Origin: Microcoleus sp. bin48.metabat.b7b8b9.023
Lineage (GTDB): Bacteria > Cyanobacteriota > Cyanobacteriia > Cyanobacteriales > Microcoleaceae
DNA length: 64,000 bases
Direction of reading: 5' to 3'
NCBI RefSeq assembly: GCF_013299185.1
Contig: NZ_JAAFKG010000021.1
Location: 39,266-103,265 of the forward strand
Below, in pieces: positions 19,701-27,836 of the stretch; the stretch's first letter is position 1; every line of letters starts with the position of its first letter. The notes under the pieces are model-generated. The model was not told where the DNA came from. It did no database searches and saw only the letters and a list, made by a program, of their open reading frames with translations. Position numbers and translations under genes: made by a program.

Positions 19701-22700
19701 CTCTGGCAGCATCTACCGAATTATTGGTAATTCCACCGACATTACGGATCGAAAACTTGCAGAAGCAGCGCTGCAAGCTAGTCAGCATTTTGTTGAGCGC
19801 ATTGCCGGTACCAGTCCGAATATTCTCTATGTTTACGACGAAATAGAGCAGCGAAATGTGTACGCCAACCGCGAAATCACCGACCTCCTCGGCTATACAG
19901 TTGCAGAAGTTCAAGAAATGGGCAGCAATCTGTTGCCGACAATTATCCACCCTGAAGATTTAGCTAAATTTCCCAGATATATCCAGCAAATAGAAAATGC
20001 TCCCGACGGCGAGGTGGTTGAGTACGAATATCGGGTGCTCGACAGACAAAATAGTTGGCGCTGGTTAGTCAGTCGCGATATTGTATTTAGCAGAACAGAG
20101 TCGGGCAAAATCCAGCAGCGTCTCGGTGTTGCTGCCGACGTTACAGATCGCAAATTCGCAGAACAAGCTTTAGCAGAACAATTGAAACTTTCTTCATTCA
20201 CAGCAGATGTGGGAATAGCTCTGACTGAAAACCGCACTTTACCTGAAACTTTGCAAAACTGCACCGATGCAGTTGTGCGCCATTTGGATGCTGCGTTTGC
20301 TCGGATTTGGACGCTGAATGAAGAGGGAAATGTCTTGGATATGCAAGCAAGCGCGGGGCTCTATACTCACATTGACGGCGCTCACAGCCGCATTGCTTTC
20401 GGTGAATTCAAGATTGGCTTAATCGCCCGGGATCGACAACCTCACCTCACTAATTCTGTGCAAGAAGATGCCCGAGTCAGCGACAAAGAATGGGCGAAAC
20501 GAGAAGGAATGGTGGCTTTTGCTGGATATCCGTTGATTGTTGACAATCAGTTGGTGGGAGTAATCGCCATGTTTTCTCGCCAGGAGTTAACGGAATCTAC
20601 GCTGATTTCTTTTGCCTCAGTTGCCGATTCGATCGCCCTGGGAATCAAGCGCAAACAAATAGAAATTGCTCTCGCGGCTCAAAAGCAAACTTTGAGGGGA
20701 ATTATTGACAATGCTCCCATCTGGGTGTGGATGGCAAATGCTAGCGGGCGGATGTTATTAGCCAACAAAACTTTCTGCGAAGATGTAGCTATTCCCGAAG
20801 AGCTGTTCTTAGCAGCCTCTCACTATTCCGAAGTTTTTGGATTAGAAGCATCTGCTAACTGCATGGTATCAGATGCACAAGCCTGGAGCCAAGATACTCC
20901 CTGTTATTCTGAAGAATTGCTCCAGTTGGTTGACGGTGAATACCACCAGTTGGAGATAATTAAAACTCAGGTCAAAGATGATTGCGGTAATGCGATCGGC
21001 TTGATCGGTTTGGGTTTGGACGTAACGAAACAAAAAGAAGCTCAAAGACAGTTGCAAGAGTCGGAAGCGAGATTCCGCAAATTAGCAGAGCAGGAAGCGC
21101 TGCTCAACCAACTAGCTAGCAACATCCGCGAATCTCTGGATTTAGACACTATTTTGGCCACCACTGTGCAGCAAATACGTGAATTGCTGCTGCTCGAACG
21201 GTGCATATTTATCTGGTATACAACCAACGAAACATCAGCATTTTGGAATGTAGAATACGAGGCAAAAAATGATGAACTACCTTCCTTGCTGGGTGTATTT
21301 CCGGCTAACATAACTGGTTCTCAAGCCGAGCGAATTGCAAATATTGAAATAATTCGGGTGGATGATTTTAAAAATGTTACCGATCCAGTAGAGCGGAATT
21401 TTTTCATGTCTATAGGATTACAGTCTCTGCTGGAGATTCCCATTCAGACATCTTCAGGTAAAATAGGGGTAATTTGCTGTAGCGCTTCTAGCAGCATCCG
21501 GTGTTGGAGCGATGAGGAAGTAGAACTGTTAGTGGCTGTGGGCAATCAATTGGCGATCGCCATTAATCAAGCCGAACTTTACGAAACATCTCGCCTCGTC
21601 GCCGCCGAAGCCAAAGCAGCAGCCATGAAGCAAAAATTGCTCAACCAGTTAGGCAGTCAAATCCGCGCTTCTCTCGATTTAGATACTATATTGGCAACGA
21701 CTGTACACCAAATTCGCGACTTGCTGCAACTCGATCGCTGCTTGTTTATTTGGTATGTATCCGATGCCGAGATACCAGCTTGGGATGTCGTCCACGAAGC
21801 TAAAAATGATGACTTGGTCTCGCTTGTGGGTTATTATCCTGCTAACCTAACGGGGACTCTGGTACAAAAAATAGCCAAATCGGAAATCTGCCAGATAGAT
21901 GATGTTTCAATTTGGAGCGATCCCGTAGAAAGAGAGTTCTTTTTGCAGGTGGGTTACAAATCTATGTTGGATTTGCCCGTCAAGAGTGCAGGGGGTTTAA
22001 TTGGTGTTGTAGACTGCGTGGCTTGTCGCGAGATGCGGAGGTGGACACAAGACGAAGTGGATTTGCTATCGGCAATTTGCGATCAATTGTCGATCGCCAT
22101 CAGCCAATCCGAACTCTACACGCAAAGCGTCGATTCAGCCCGAATGGCGCGAGAACAAACTGCCCAACTAGAAGCAACTCTGTGCGAACTTAAGCTTGCT
22201 CAAACCCAGCTCGTGCAAGCAGAAAAAATGTCGAGTCTAGGTCAGATGGTAGCAGGAATTGCCCACGAAATCAATAACCCAGTCAGCTTTATTTTCGGCA
22301 ATCTTACCTACACAGAAGAATACACCACAAACCTGATGAAAATGCTGCAAATGTATCGAGATGAATACCCAGAACCACCTCAAGCTATTCAGGACGAAAT
22401 AGACGTTTTAGAACTAGATTTCTTGCTAGACGACTTGCCGAAAATGCTGTCTTCGATGCAGGTGGGAGCCACTCGCATCCGGGATATTGTGCGGAGTTTG
22501 CGAAATTTCTCTCGCCTCGATGAAGCTGAGATGAAAAAAGTTAACATTCATGAAGGCATCGACAGCACGTTAATGATTTTAGAACACCGTCTGAAAGTTC
22601 AGCCCGATCGCCCAGCAATTCAAGTCGTTAAAGAATACGGACAATTGCCGCTGGTAGAGTGTTACGCCGGACAATTGAATCAGGTGTTTATGAATATTAT

Positions 22701-23013
22701 AGCCAATGCAATTGACGCTTTACAAGAACCGCTTCCAAATCCGGCAATTATCCGCATTCGTACAGAGGTAGAAGGTAATTTCGCTGCGATTAGAATTGCT
22801 GATAACGGTGCAGGTATCACCGATAAAGTCAAGCAGCGGATATTTGACCCGTTCTATACTACAAAACCGATCGGTTCGGGTACGGGAATGGGCTTGGCGA
22901 TTTCTCATTCTATTATTGTCGAAAAGCATAAAGGCGAAATCAAGTGTTTCTCTGTTGTGGGGAAAGGCACTGAATTTACGATCAAGATTCCGATTCAAAG
23001 AACAGAAAATTAA
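16768..23013 (+). CDS. Multi-PAS/GAF sensor histidine kinase
   Basis: 2081 residues. Two hydrophobic N-terminal segments (about 54-75 and 85-103) anchor it in the membrane with almost no periplasmic part. Then come eight PAS domains, each ending in a DRK-type PAC linker near 230, 355, 480, 610, 735, 865, 994 and 1127. A GAF follows (about 1135-1295), a ninth PAS (to about 1420), and two GAFs (about 1440-1600 and 1625-1785). The kinase core has H1833 in GIAHEINNPVSF and an ATPase domain with NIIANAIDAL, IADNGAGI, FDPFYTTK and GTGMGLAIS boxes. There is no receiver domain, so it should signal to a separate response regulator. PAS6/PAS7 and GAF2/GAF3 are internal duplications. Ligands are unknown; no cyanobacteriochrome-type cysteine-histidine pair is evident. 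Confidence 0.93.
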   Translation: MKDLVHIEESQNTKLFKFLQLLLIKLTAAVTSRQKAECSMQYEKTISLATIAPGSVFSVASVVLLVLNGLLVTGGGDGLYNSQLALGCLAIANIVMLAVSARSHASAVAACNSDRQSSKFNQGDRFFRLSPEMLCVVGFDGYIKHINPAAEKILGYSSAEIVGKLFIEFVHPDDRETTLKEAERIAAGNNIVGFENRWLCSEGYYKWIAWTASTFSEEELMYGIGREITDRKLAQESLQQSNSILRSVIESTPDVIFVKDIQGCYAIVNSAAAQFFEKPIEAIIGKDDTELLPAETAQKIIELDNRIVTTGQYLNYEETIPKEGEKRTLLTTKCPWKDAEGNIIGLIGVSRDITDRKAIEAALQESNILFENVIESTGDRIFVKDIQGRYLLVNSQTAGIIGKPKSEIIGKIDAELFPLEIANVLAENDRRIWQSGIEETIEEVVKDSEGKILTFLATKSPLRDRSGNITGVVGVARDISDRKQTEAALRRSEERLQLALWGSDSGMWDWNIVTDEMYCNHEYSALLGYEPEELQANAIGLSQLVYPDDLLVLNQKLNAYLENSENGYAVEHRMLAKSGEFKWILARGKVVERDENNAPVRMIGTISDIGDRKQAEKALQESEQKYRCLTEATSQIIWDTTAAGEVVAEQTGWSAFTGATYDEIKGWGWLNNIHPDDREYTARMWSEALADRTLFAIEHRLLRHDGEYRYMSVRGIPVLNADGSVREWVGVHADITPARRAEAEMWQQKEFLSSIYDSVNYSIFVLDVGADGEFRYAGWNRAAELLGNISKEEGCGKTPEELFPASTAAFFRQKLRECLLKNSSLSYEESVSLETQEVCFITTLTPLRDEFGKICRIVGSATDITERKQAEAQLREQEEFLNSIYNGSNQVIFVVDVAAGEFRYAGWNAATEASTGMLSADVKGKTPEEVFPPAVAADFRKRYLDCLAADSSISYENSAELAGVENWFIVTLTPLHDASGSIYRIIGNSTDITDRKLAEAALQASQHFVERIAGTSPNILYVYDEIEQRNVYANREITDLLGYTVAEVQEMGSNLLPTIIHPEDLAKFPRYIQQIENAPDGEVVEYEYRVLDRQNSWRWLVSRDIVFSRTESGKIQQRLGVAADVTDRKFAEQALAEQLKLSSFTADVGIALTENRTLPETLQNCTDAVVRHLDAAFARIWTLNEEGNVLDMQASAGLYTHIDGAHSRIAFGEFKIGLIARDRQPHLTNSVQEDARVSDKEWAKREGMVAFAGYPLIVDNQLVGVIAMFSRQELTESTLISFASVADSIALGIKRKQIEIALAAQKQTLRGIIDNAPIWVWMANASGRMLLANKTFCEDVAIPEELFLAASHYSEVFGLEASANCMVSDAQAWSQDTPCYSEELLQLVDGEYHQLEIIKTQVKDDCGNAIGLIGLGLDVTKQKEAQRQLQESEARFRKLAEQEALLNQLASNIRESLDLDTILATTVQQIRELLLLERCIFIWYTTNETSAFWNVEYEAKNDELPSLLGVFPANITGSQAERIANIEIIRVDDFKNVTDPVERNFFMSIGLQSLLEIPIQTSSGKIGVICCSASSSIRCWSDEEVELLVAVGNQLAIAINQAELYETSRLVAAEAKAAAMKQKLLNQLGSQIRASLDLDTILATTVHQIRDLLQLDRCLFIWYVSDAEIPAWDVVHEAKNDDLVSLVGYYPANLTGTLVQKIAKSEICQIDDVSIWSDPVEREFFLQVGYKSMLDLPVKSAGGLIGVVDCVACREMRRWTQDEVDLLSAICDQLSIAISQSELYTQSVDSARMAREQTAQLEATLCELKLAQTQLVQAEKMSSLGQMVAGIAHEINNPVSFIFGNLTYTEEYTTNLMKMLQMYRDEYPEPPQAIQDEIDVLELDFLLDDLPKMLSSMQVGATRIRDIVRSLRNFSRLDEAEMKKVNIHEGIDSTLMILEHRLKVQPDRPAIQVVKEYGQLPLVECYAGQLNQVFMNIIANAIDALQEPLPNPAIIRIRTEVEGNFAAIRIADNGAGITDKVKQRIFDPFYTTKPIGSGTGMGLAISHSIIVEKHKGEIKCFSVVGKGTEFTIKIPIQRTEN

Positions 23014-23037
23014 ATAGGTTCTATAGGGTTAACTCTT

Positions 23038-23235
23038 AGGTACGTAGTTGCGCTTCAGCGCTCTTTCGGGTGCATCTGGCGCAAGGCGAATATATCCCTA
23101 TGGGCTATAGCATGACCTCGGTGAATATGAGATGATAACTAATAACTTATATGCGGTCATGCTTCGCCCTCTTCCAAAACCAGATGCACCCGCTCTTTCA
23201 TATGTATAAAAGCGCTGAAGCGCAACAACGTACCT
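23038..23235. mobile_element. Family F nested palindromic element
   Basis: Outer arms AGGTACGTAGTTGCGCTTCA (23038) and AGCGCTGAAGCGCAACAACG..ACCT (to 23235) are inverted copies. Inside them CGGGTGCATCTGG is mirrored by CCAGATGCACCCG, and a core has GGTCATGC/GCATGACC. This nested arrangement resembles a foldback MITE. It fills the spacer between the kinase and the P450 gene. Just before the P450 start, the 9-mer AAATCTGAA is repeated about four times (23278-23308). Confidence 0.55.
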
Positions 23236-23309
23236 TTATACAGTTGCGTAAATTCAGTTAATATGATATGAACAATCTAAAATCTGAAATCTGAAATCTG
23301 AAATCTGAA

Positions 23310-24620
23310 ATGACATTACCTCCAGGCAATTTGGGTTTACCGCTAATTGGGGATACCCTCAACTTTTTACAAGATGCTCAATTCGCCAAAAAACGCCACC
23401 AACAGTACGGGCCAATTTTCAAAACCAGCATCTTCGGACAGCCTACCGTATTTGTGTCCGGCTCAGAGGCGAATTTGTTTGTTTTAAGCAATGAAAACCA
23501 GTATTTTGTTGTGAGTTGGCCTCCCAGCACGAAAGCGCTGTTAGGGCCGCTTTCCTTGTCGCTGCAAACGGGTTCCGACCACCAAAATCGGCGCAAGCTG
23601 CTGTACCAAGCGTTTCAACCGCGAGCTTTGGCTGGCTACATCGGCGGGATGGAAGATATCACGGGGCGCTATTTGCAAAGGTGGACACAAATGAGCGAGT
23701 TTGCGTGGTATCCCGAACTGAGGAATTATACTTTTGATGTTGCTTGCAAATTGCTAGTGGGGATTGATAATAGTTCGGAGAGTGAACTCGGTAATTATTT
23801 TAAAATTTGGTCTGATGGTTTATTTTCTGTTCCTTTAGATCTGCCTTGGACTCAGTTTGGAAAAGCCAAAAAGTGCCGCAAGTTGCTGTTAGCAGAACTG
23901 GAAAATATTATTCGCGCTCGACAGCAAGGAACTCCTAGCAAGAATGATGCTTTAGGTTTGCTGATTTGCGCTCGCGATGATGATGGCAATTCTCTGAGTT
24001 TGGAGGAGTTGAAAGATCAAGTGCTGCTGCTGTTGTTTACAGGACACTCGTCTCTAAGTTCTGCGATCGCCTCTTTTTGCCTTCTGCTGGCTCAAAACCC
24101 CGATGTGATGGCAAAAATTCGCGCCGAACAACAGCAGTTTTCGACCACTGAACCGCTAACTTTGGAACACCTCAAACAAATGACTTATTTAGAGCAGGTG
24201 CTGCGAGAAGTGCTGCGGTTGGTTCCGCCGTTGGCAGGCGGTTTTCGTCAGGTAATTAAGCCTTGCGAGTTGGGGGGCTACGAAATTCCTAAGGGTTGGA
24301 TCGTGCTTTATGAAATAAATCAGACGCATCAAGATACCTCAGTTTATCCCGAACCCGATCGCTTTGACCCGGATCGATTCAGTTTGGAGCGATCGACAAA
24401 TGCGAAACCTTTCAGTTACGTCCCCTTCGGCGGCGGTTTGCGGGAATGTTTGGGGAAAGAATTCGCGCGGCTGGAAATGAAACTGTTTGCGGCGAGGATG
24501 GTTCGAGAGTGCGAATGGGAGCTATTACCGGATCAAGATTTAAATTTAATCCTAGTACCGACTCCGCACCCGCGCGACGGTTTGCGAGTGAAGTTCCGGC
24601 GAAAAATTGCAGGTTCGTAG
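23310..24620 (+). CDS. Cytochrome P450, CYP120-like
   Basis: A 436-residue soluble P450. The proline-rich start (LPPGNLGLPLIGDTLNFL) is typical. The ExxR of the K helix is in LREVLRLVPP (about 300), the PERF-like region is EPDRFDPDRF, and the haem-binding loop is FGGGLRECLGKEFARLE with the axial cysteine near 379. The fold and length match cyanobacterial CYP120 relatives, which hydroxylate retinoids or related terpenoids. The I-helix motif reads FTGHSSLSS, lacking the usual acid-threonine pair. No ferredoxin or reductase gene is adjacent. The stop codon lies inside a family B repeat, so the last two or three residues come from the repeat. Confidence 0.9.
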   Translation: MTLPPGNLGLPLIGDTLNFLQDAQFAKKRHQQYGPIFKTSIFGQPTVFVSGSEANLFVLSNENQYFVVSWPPSTKALLGPLSLSLQTGSDHQNRRKLLYQAFQPRALAGYIGGMEDITGRYLQRWTQMSEFAWYPELRNYTFDVACKLLVGIDNSSESELGNYFKIWSDGLFSVPLDLPWTQFGKAKKCRKLLLAELENIIRARQQGTPSKNDALGLLICARDDDGNSLSLEELKDQVLLLLFTGHSSLSSAIASFCLLLAQNPDVMAKIRAEQQQFSTTEPLTLEHLKQMTYLEQVLREVLRLVPPLAGGFRQVIKPCELGGYEIPKGWIVLYEINQTHQDTSVYPEPDRFDPDRFSLERSTNAKPFSYVPFGGGLRECLGKEFARLEMKLFAARMVRECEWELLPDQDLNLILVPTPHPRDGLRVKFRRKIAGS

Positions 24621-24796
24621 TGAGGACTTTAGTCCTTCTTCAGGTTCGTAGTGAGGACTTTAGTCCTTCTTCAGGTTCGTAGTGAGGACTTTAGTCCTTC
24701 TTCAGGTTCGTAGTGAGGACTTTAGTCCTTCTTCAGGTTCGTAGTGAGGACTTTAGTCCGCATCAACCAGAGGACTAAAGTCCTCACTACAAACTT
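24611..24796 (+). repeat. Family B array: five direct 31-bp units plus an inverted unit
   Basis: Units begin AGGTTCGTAGTGAGGACTTT at 24611, 24642, 24673, 24704 and 24735, followed by an inverted copy AGAGGACTAAAGTCCTCACT..CAAAC at 24769-24796. The first unit overlaps the end of the P450 gene. Confidence 0.95.
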
Positions 24797-24824
24797 TATG
24801 ATGATTGTGCGATCGCCTACAATA

Positions 24825-25421
24825 TTACAACTCCATCGGCCCCAAATACTTAGTCAAATAAGGCGAAAACACCTCATAAATCAGCGTCAGCGGCTTCCCG
24901 TGATGCCAAAACAAATAGTGTCGCCCCCAAAAAGGCCCCGACTGTTGAAAAGCCGACTCCAAGGCCACCGACTCACCGCAATAAATACCTTGCACATCGC
25001 GATACAACTCAGTTCGCAGGCGCGCTAAACTTGCCCAAATTGGCAAAGATTTATTTTCCAAATATTCATCTACGTGACTCGCTTCCCACCAAGAAGTCGC
25101 GTAGGCGAGGCGCTTTCCCGAAGCTGTACGCAGCCACACTTGACGGCGCAGGCGGGGCCCTGGAACCGCCACAATTTGTGCAGGCGCACCGTCTGCGCCT
25201 TCACCCACCAACGACATATCGATCACATCTACTTCTGTGGGTTCCCCTGTCAGCAGTTGCAGGTGACGGGTGGGGGAACCGTCGCCCAAAAGCAGTATTT
25301 GCCATGCCGGTGCTAGCTTGCTGTGGGGTAAACCCTTCTGTACTGCGTCTTGGGCTCCTTCCCACAGGGGGTTGAGAGCGTGCCAGGTTTGGCTGTTTTT
25401 GGGTGTAAATGTTGCAGTCAA
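24825..25421 (-). CDS. Chorismate lyase (DUF98), plastoquinone head-group synthesis
   Basis: 198 residues matching the cyanobacterial chorismate pyruvate-lyase family (relatives of Synechocystis sll1797), which makes 4-hydroxybenzoate from chorismate for plastoquinone. Recognisable parts are LTGEPTEVDVIDM, the basic RLRRQVWLRTASGKRLAYATSWW segment, and SLPIWASLARLRTELYRDVQGIYCG with the conserved arginine and glutamate region. The C-terminus ends YLFWHHGKPLTLIYEVFSPYL, typical of the family. It is cytoplasmic, with no signal. It appears monocistronic and runs convergent with the P450 gene, the repeat array lying between them. Confidence 0.85.
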   Translation of the reverse strand: MTATFTPKNSQTWHALNPLWEGAQDAVQKGLPHSKLAPAWQILLLGDGSPTRHLQLLTGEPTEVDVIDMSLVGEGADGAPAQIVAVPGPRLRRQVWLRTASGKRLAYATSWWEASHVDEYLENKSLPIWASLARLRTELYRDVQGIYCGESVALESAFQQSGPFWGRHYLFWHHGKPLTLIYEVFSPYLTKYLGPMEL

Positions 25422-25670
25422 GGGTCTTTACAAAACTTAATTTTTTGTTTATTATAGCGCTTCTGCAATTATGGAATCTAAAATCTAAAATTTACAATTA
25501 AGTGGGGATAGCCCAAAAATCGCCTTTCTCGTCCAGATGACCTATGGCTGCGATCGAGTTTGATAAGCTACTCGCCAGTTGTTTTACCAATTACCAATTC
25601 CTAATTACCAATTACCAATTACCAATTACCAATTACTAATCTGTACCTCACTCACTTGAGAATTTATATA
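25422..25670. repeat. Short tandem heptamer repeats (ATTACCA)
   Basis: Bases 25585-25640 are a run of TTACCAA-type heptamers, the short tandemly repeated sequences common in filamentous cyanobacteria; the mirror run TTGGTAA occurs at about 45728-45767. The rest of this spacer is the shared promoter region of two divergent genes, with no fixed sites. Confidence 0.7.
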
Positions 25671-25776
25671 TATAGCCTTTCTCAAAAAGATGAGGTATCA
25701 TTGACAGCTTATATAACTCCTGGACTAAGAGGGCTAAAGCCCAACAACATACCCGATCTTTCTGATAACCGCTATA
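25671..25776. mobile_element. Family A MITE-like element abutting a start codon
   Basis: Full-length copy beginning TATAGCCTTTCTC and ending CTGATAACCGCTATA. Its last base is the A of the ATG of the downstream flavoprotein gene. The frame stays open through the element, which would add a false 40-residue extension to that protein. Confidence 0.8.
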
Positions 25777-27395
25777 TGTTACGAATAAGCGAAATCAAAC
25801 TCCCCTTAGATCGTGCTGAAGATGCGATCGCCAGCGCCATAGTCAAAAAGCTGCAAATTCCCCCCGAAGAATTGCTCAGCTACACCATCTTTAAGCGCAG
25901 CTACGATGCTCGCAAAAAAGCCGAAATAGTGCTTGTCTATATTGTGGATGTCGAGACAACACAGGAAAAGCAACTTCTCCAACGCTTCAAAAAAGACCCT
26001 CATGTCATGGTAACGCCAGACACGAGTTATCGCTATGTAGCCGAAGCCCCCAGCAATTTGACGATTCGGCCTATTGTGATCGGTACGGGGCCGTGCGGGA
26101 TGTTTGCAGGGCTGATGCTGGCACAAATGGGGTTTCGCCCGATCCTTTTGGAACGCGGCAAAGCTGTGCGCGATCGCACCGCTGATACGTTTGGATTTTG
26201 GAAGAAAAAAACTGAATTCAACCCAGAATCTAACGCCCAGTTTGGCGAAGGCGGTGCGGGTACTTTTTCCGATGGCAAGCTCTACAGCCAAGTTAAAGAT
26301 CCTCAGCATTACGGGCGCAAGGTGCTGACAGAACTTGTAAATGCGGGAGCTTCACCGGAAATTTTATATATTAATAAGCCGCATATTGGGACATTGAAAC
26401 TGGTGGGAATTGTCCAAAAGATGCGGGCAAAAATTGAATCCTTAGGCGGAGAGATTCGGTTTCAAACTCGTGTGGAAGATATTCATATCGAAAATGGCAA
26501 AGTGCAGGGACTTACCACGGCGAGTGGAGAATATATTGCTAGTAATTATATAGTTCTGGCGGTAGGACACAGCGCCCGCGATACTTTTGAGATGTTATTC
26601 TCGCGCGGTGTTTACATTGAGGCTAAACCTTTTTCGATTGGTTTTCGGGTGGAACATCCCCAAAGTGCGATCGATCGCTGTCGTTTTGGCGATCGGGCGG
26701 GCCACAAGCTTTTGGGTGCCGCCGATTACAAACTGGTTCACCATTGTGCAAATGGTCGTTCTGTGTACAGTTTCTGTATGTGTCCCGGTGGTTTAGTAGT
26801 GGCGGCGGCGTCGGAACCGGGGCGACTTGTGACGAATGGGATGAGTCAATATTCTCGCAACGAACGCAATGCTAACAGCGGGATTGTGGTGGGTATCACG
26901 CCGGAAGATTATCCCGGTCATCCCTTGGCGGGAATTGAGTTTCAACGTCGCCTAGAAGAACGGGCATTTGAGTTAGGAGGTGGCACTTACAACGCTCCTG
27001 GGCAGCTTGTGGGAGATTTTTTGGCGAATCGCCCTTCGATCGCCCTAGGCACTGTGCAGCCTTCTTATACGCCCGGTGTTGTGATGACTGATTTGAGCGA
27101 AAGTTTGCCGGATTTTGCGATCGCAGCCATCCGCGAAGCACTTCCGGCTTTTGACAAACAAATTAAAGGATTTGCGATGGATGATGCGGTTTTGACTGGA
27201 GTGGAAACGCGCACTTCTTCACCAATTCGGATCAAGCGCAAAGACGATTATCAGAGTTTGAATACTGAAGGGCTTTATCCTGCGGGGGAAGGTGCGGGAT
27301 ATGCGGGTGGAATTCTGTCGGCGGGGATTGATGGAATTAAGGTAGCGGAGGCGGTTGCTTTGAGTATATTGCAATCTTCAAATCACAAAGTTTGA
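25776..27395 (+). CDS. FAD-dependent oxidoreductase, COG2509 type
   Basis: 539 residues when started at ATG 25776 (MLRISEIKLPL), which is where homologous sequence seems to begin. The N-terminal 90 residues form the small domain seen in this family (DAIASAIVKKLQIPPEELLSYTIFKRSYDAR). A Rossmann FAD site follows (IGTGPCGMFAGLMLA, about 102), then FGEGGAGTFSDGKLYSQ and, near the end, GEGAGYAGGILSAGIDGIKVAEA, the second FAD contact. The family is widespread in bacteria and plastids, but its substrate is not firmly known. No Shine-Dalgarno is visible because the upstream bases are the family A element; translation may depend on sequence inside it. Length is normal for the family. Confidence 0.87.
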   Translation: MLRISEIKLPLDRAEDAIASAIVKKLQIPPEELLSYTIFKRSYDARKKAEIVLVYIVDVETTQEKQLLQRFKKDPHVMVTPDTSYRYVAEAPSNLTIRPIVIGTGPCGMFAGLMLAQMGFRPILLERGKAVRDRTADTFGFWKKKTEFNPESNAQFGEGGAGTFSDGKLYSQVKDPQHYGRKVLTELVNAGASPEILYINKPHIGTLKLVGIVQKMRAKIESLGGEIRFQTRVEDIHIENGKVQGLTTASGEYIASNYIVLAVGHSARDTFEMLFSRGVYIEAKPFSIGFRVEHPQSAIDRCRFGDRAGHKLLGAADYKLVHHCANGRSVYSFCMCPGGLVVAAASEPGRLVTNGMSQYSRNERNANSGIVVGITPEDYPGHPLAGIEFQRRLEERAFELGGGTYNAPGQLVGDFLANRPSIALGTVQPSYTPGVVMTDLSESLPDFAIAAIREALPAFDKQIKGFAMDDAVLTGVETRTSSPIRIKRKDDYQSLNTEGLYPAGEGAGYAGGILSAGIDGIKVAEAVALSILQSSNHKV

Positions 27396-27408
27396 CCTGA
27401 TTTCAAGG

Positions 27409-27478
27409 TATAGCGCTTCTCAGAAAGATTAGGTATGTTGTTGGGCTTCAGCCCTCTTAGTGGAACTAATTATATAAG
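27409..27478. repeat. Partial family A element, inverted orientation
   Basis: Begins TATAGCGCTTCTCAGAAAGA and contains GTTGTTGGGCTTCAGCCCTC; the distal end is missing where the 170-bp duplication begins. Confidence 0.6.
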
Positions 27479-27480
27479 TT

Positions 27481-27823
27481 GTAGGGTGCGTCGCCCTGAA
27501 AAATTTCTGAATAAAGCCCACAATCTCATAGCGACGCACCTGATTTCTTTCATCGCCCTAGTAATATTAAATCCGGCTTTTCCGGAATGATTTAACCGCA
27601 GAGAACACAGAGGACACAGAGAGAGAATACAGAGATGAATCATACTGTTTGTAGGGTGCGTCGCCTGGGATAAATCTCTGAATAAAAGCCCACAATCTAC
27701 AGGGCGACGCACCTGATTTCTTTCATCGCCCGAGTAATATCAAATCCGGCTTTTCCGGAATGATTGAACCGCAGAGAACACAGAGGACACAGAGAGAGAT
27801 AATACAGAGATAGATCGTGCTGT
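27481..27823. repeat. Tandem duplication of a 170-bp unit
   Basis: Two diverged copies (27481-27650 and 27651-27823) of a unit that starts GTAGGGTGCGTCGCC, contains CAGGTGCGTCGC-type inverted arms, TCCGGCTTTTCCGGAATGAT and CCGCAGAGAACACAGAGGAC, and ends in a short variable tail. It fills the convergent spacer between the flavoprotein and mtnD. A TGTCAACTGTCAA heptamer run follows to 27840. Confidence 0.85.
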
Positions 27824-27836
27824 CAACTGTCAACTG

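Noticed and set aside
16768..23013. Cyanobacteriochrome-type bilin-binding GAF domains
   Set aside because: The GAFs lack an evident Cys-His chromophore pair; GVICCSASSSIRCW is only a loose resemblance.
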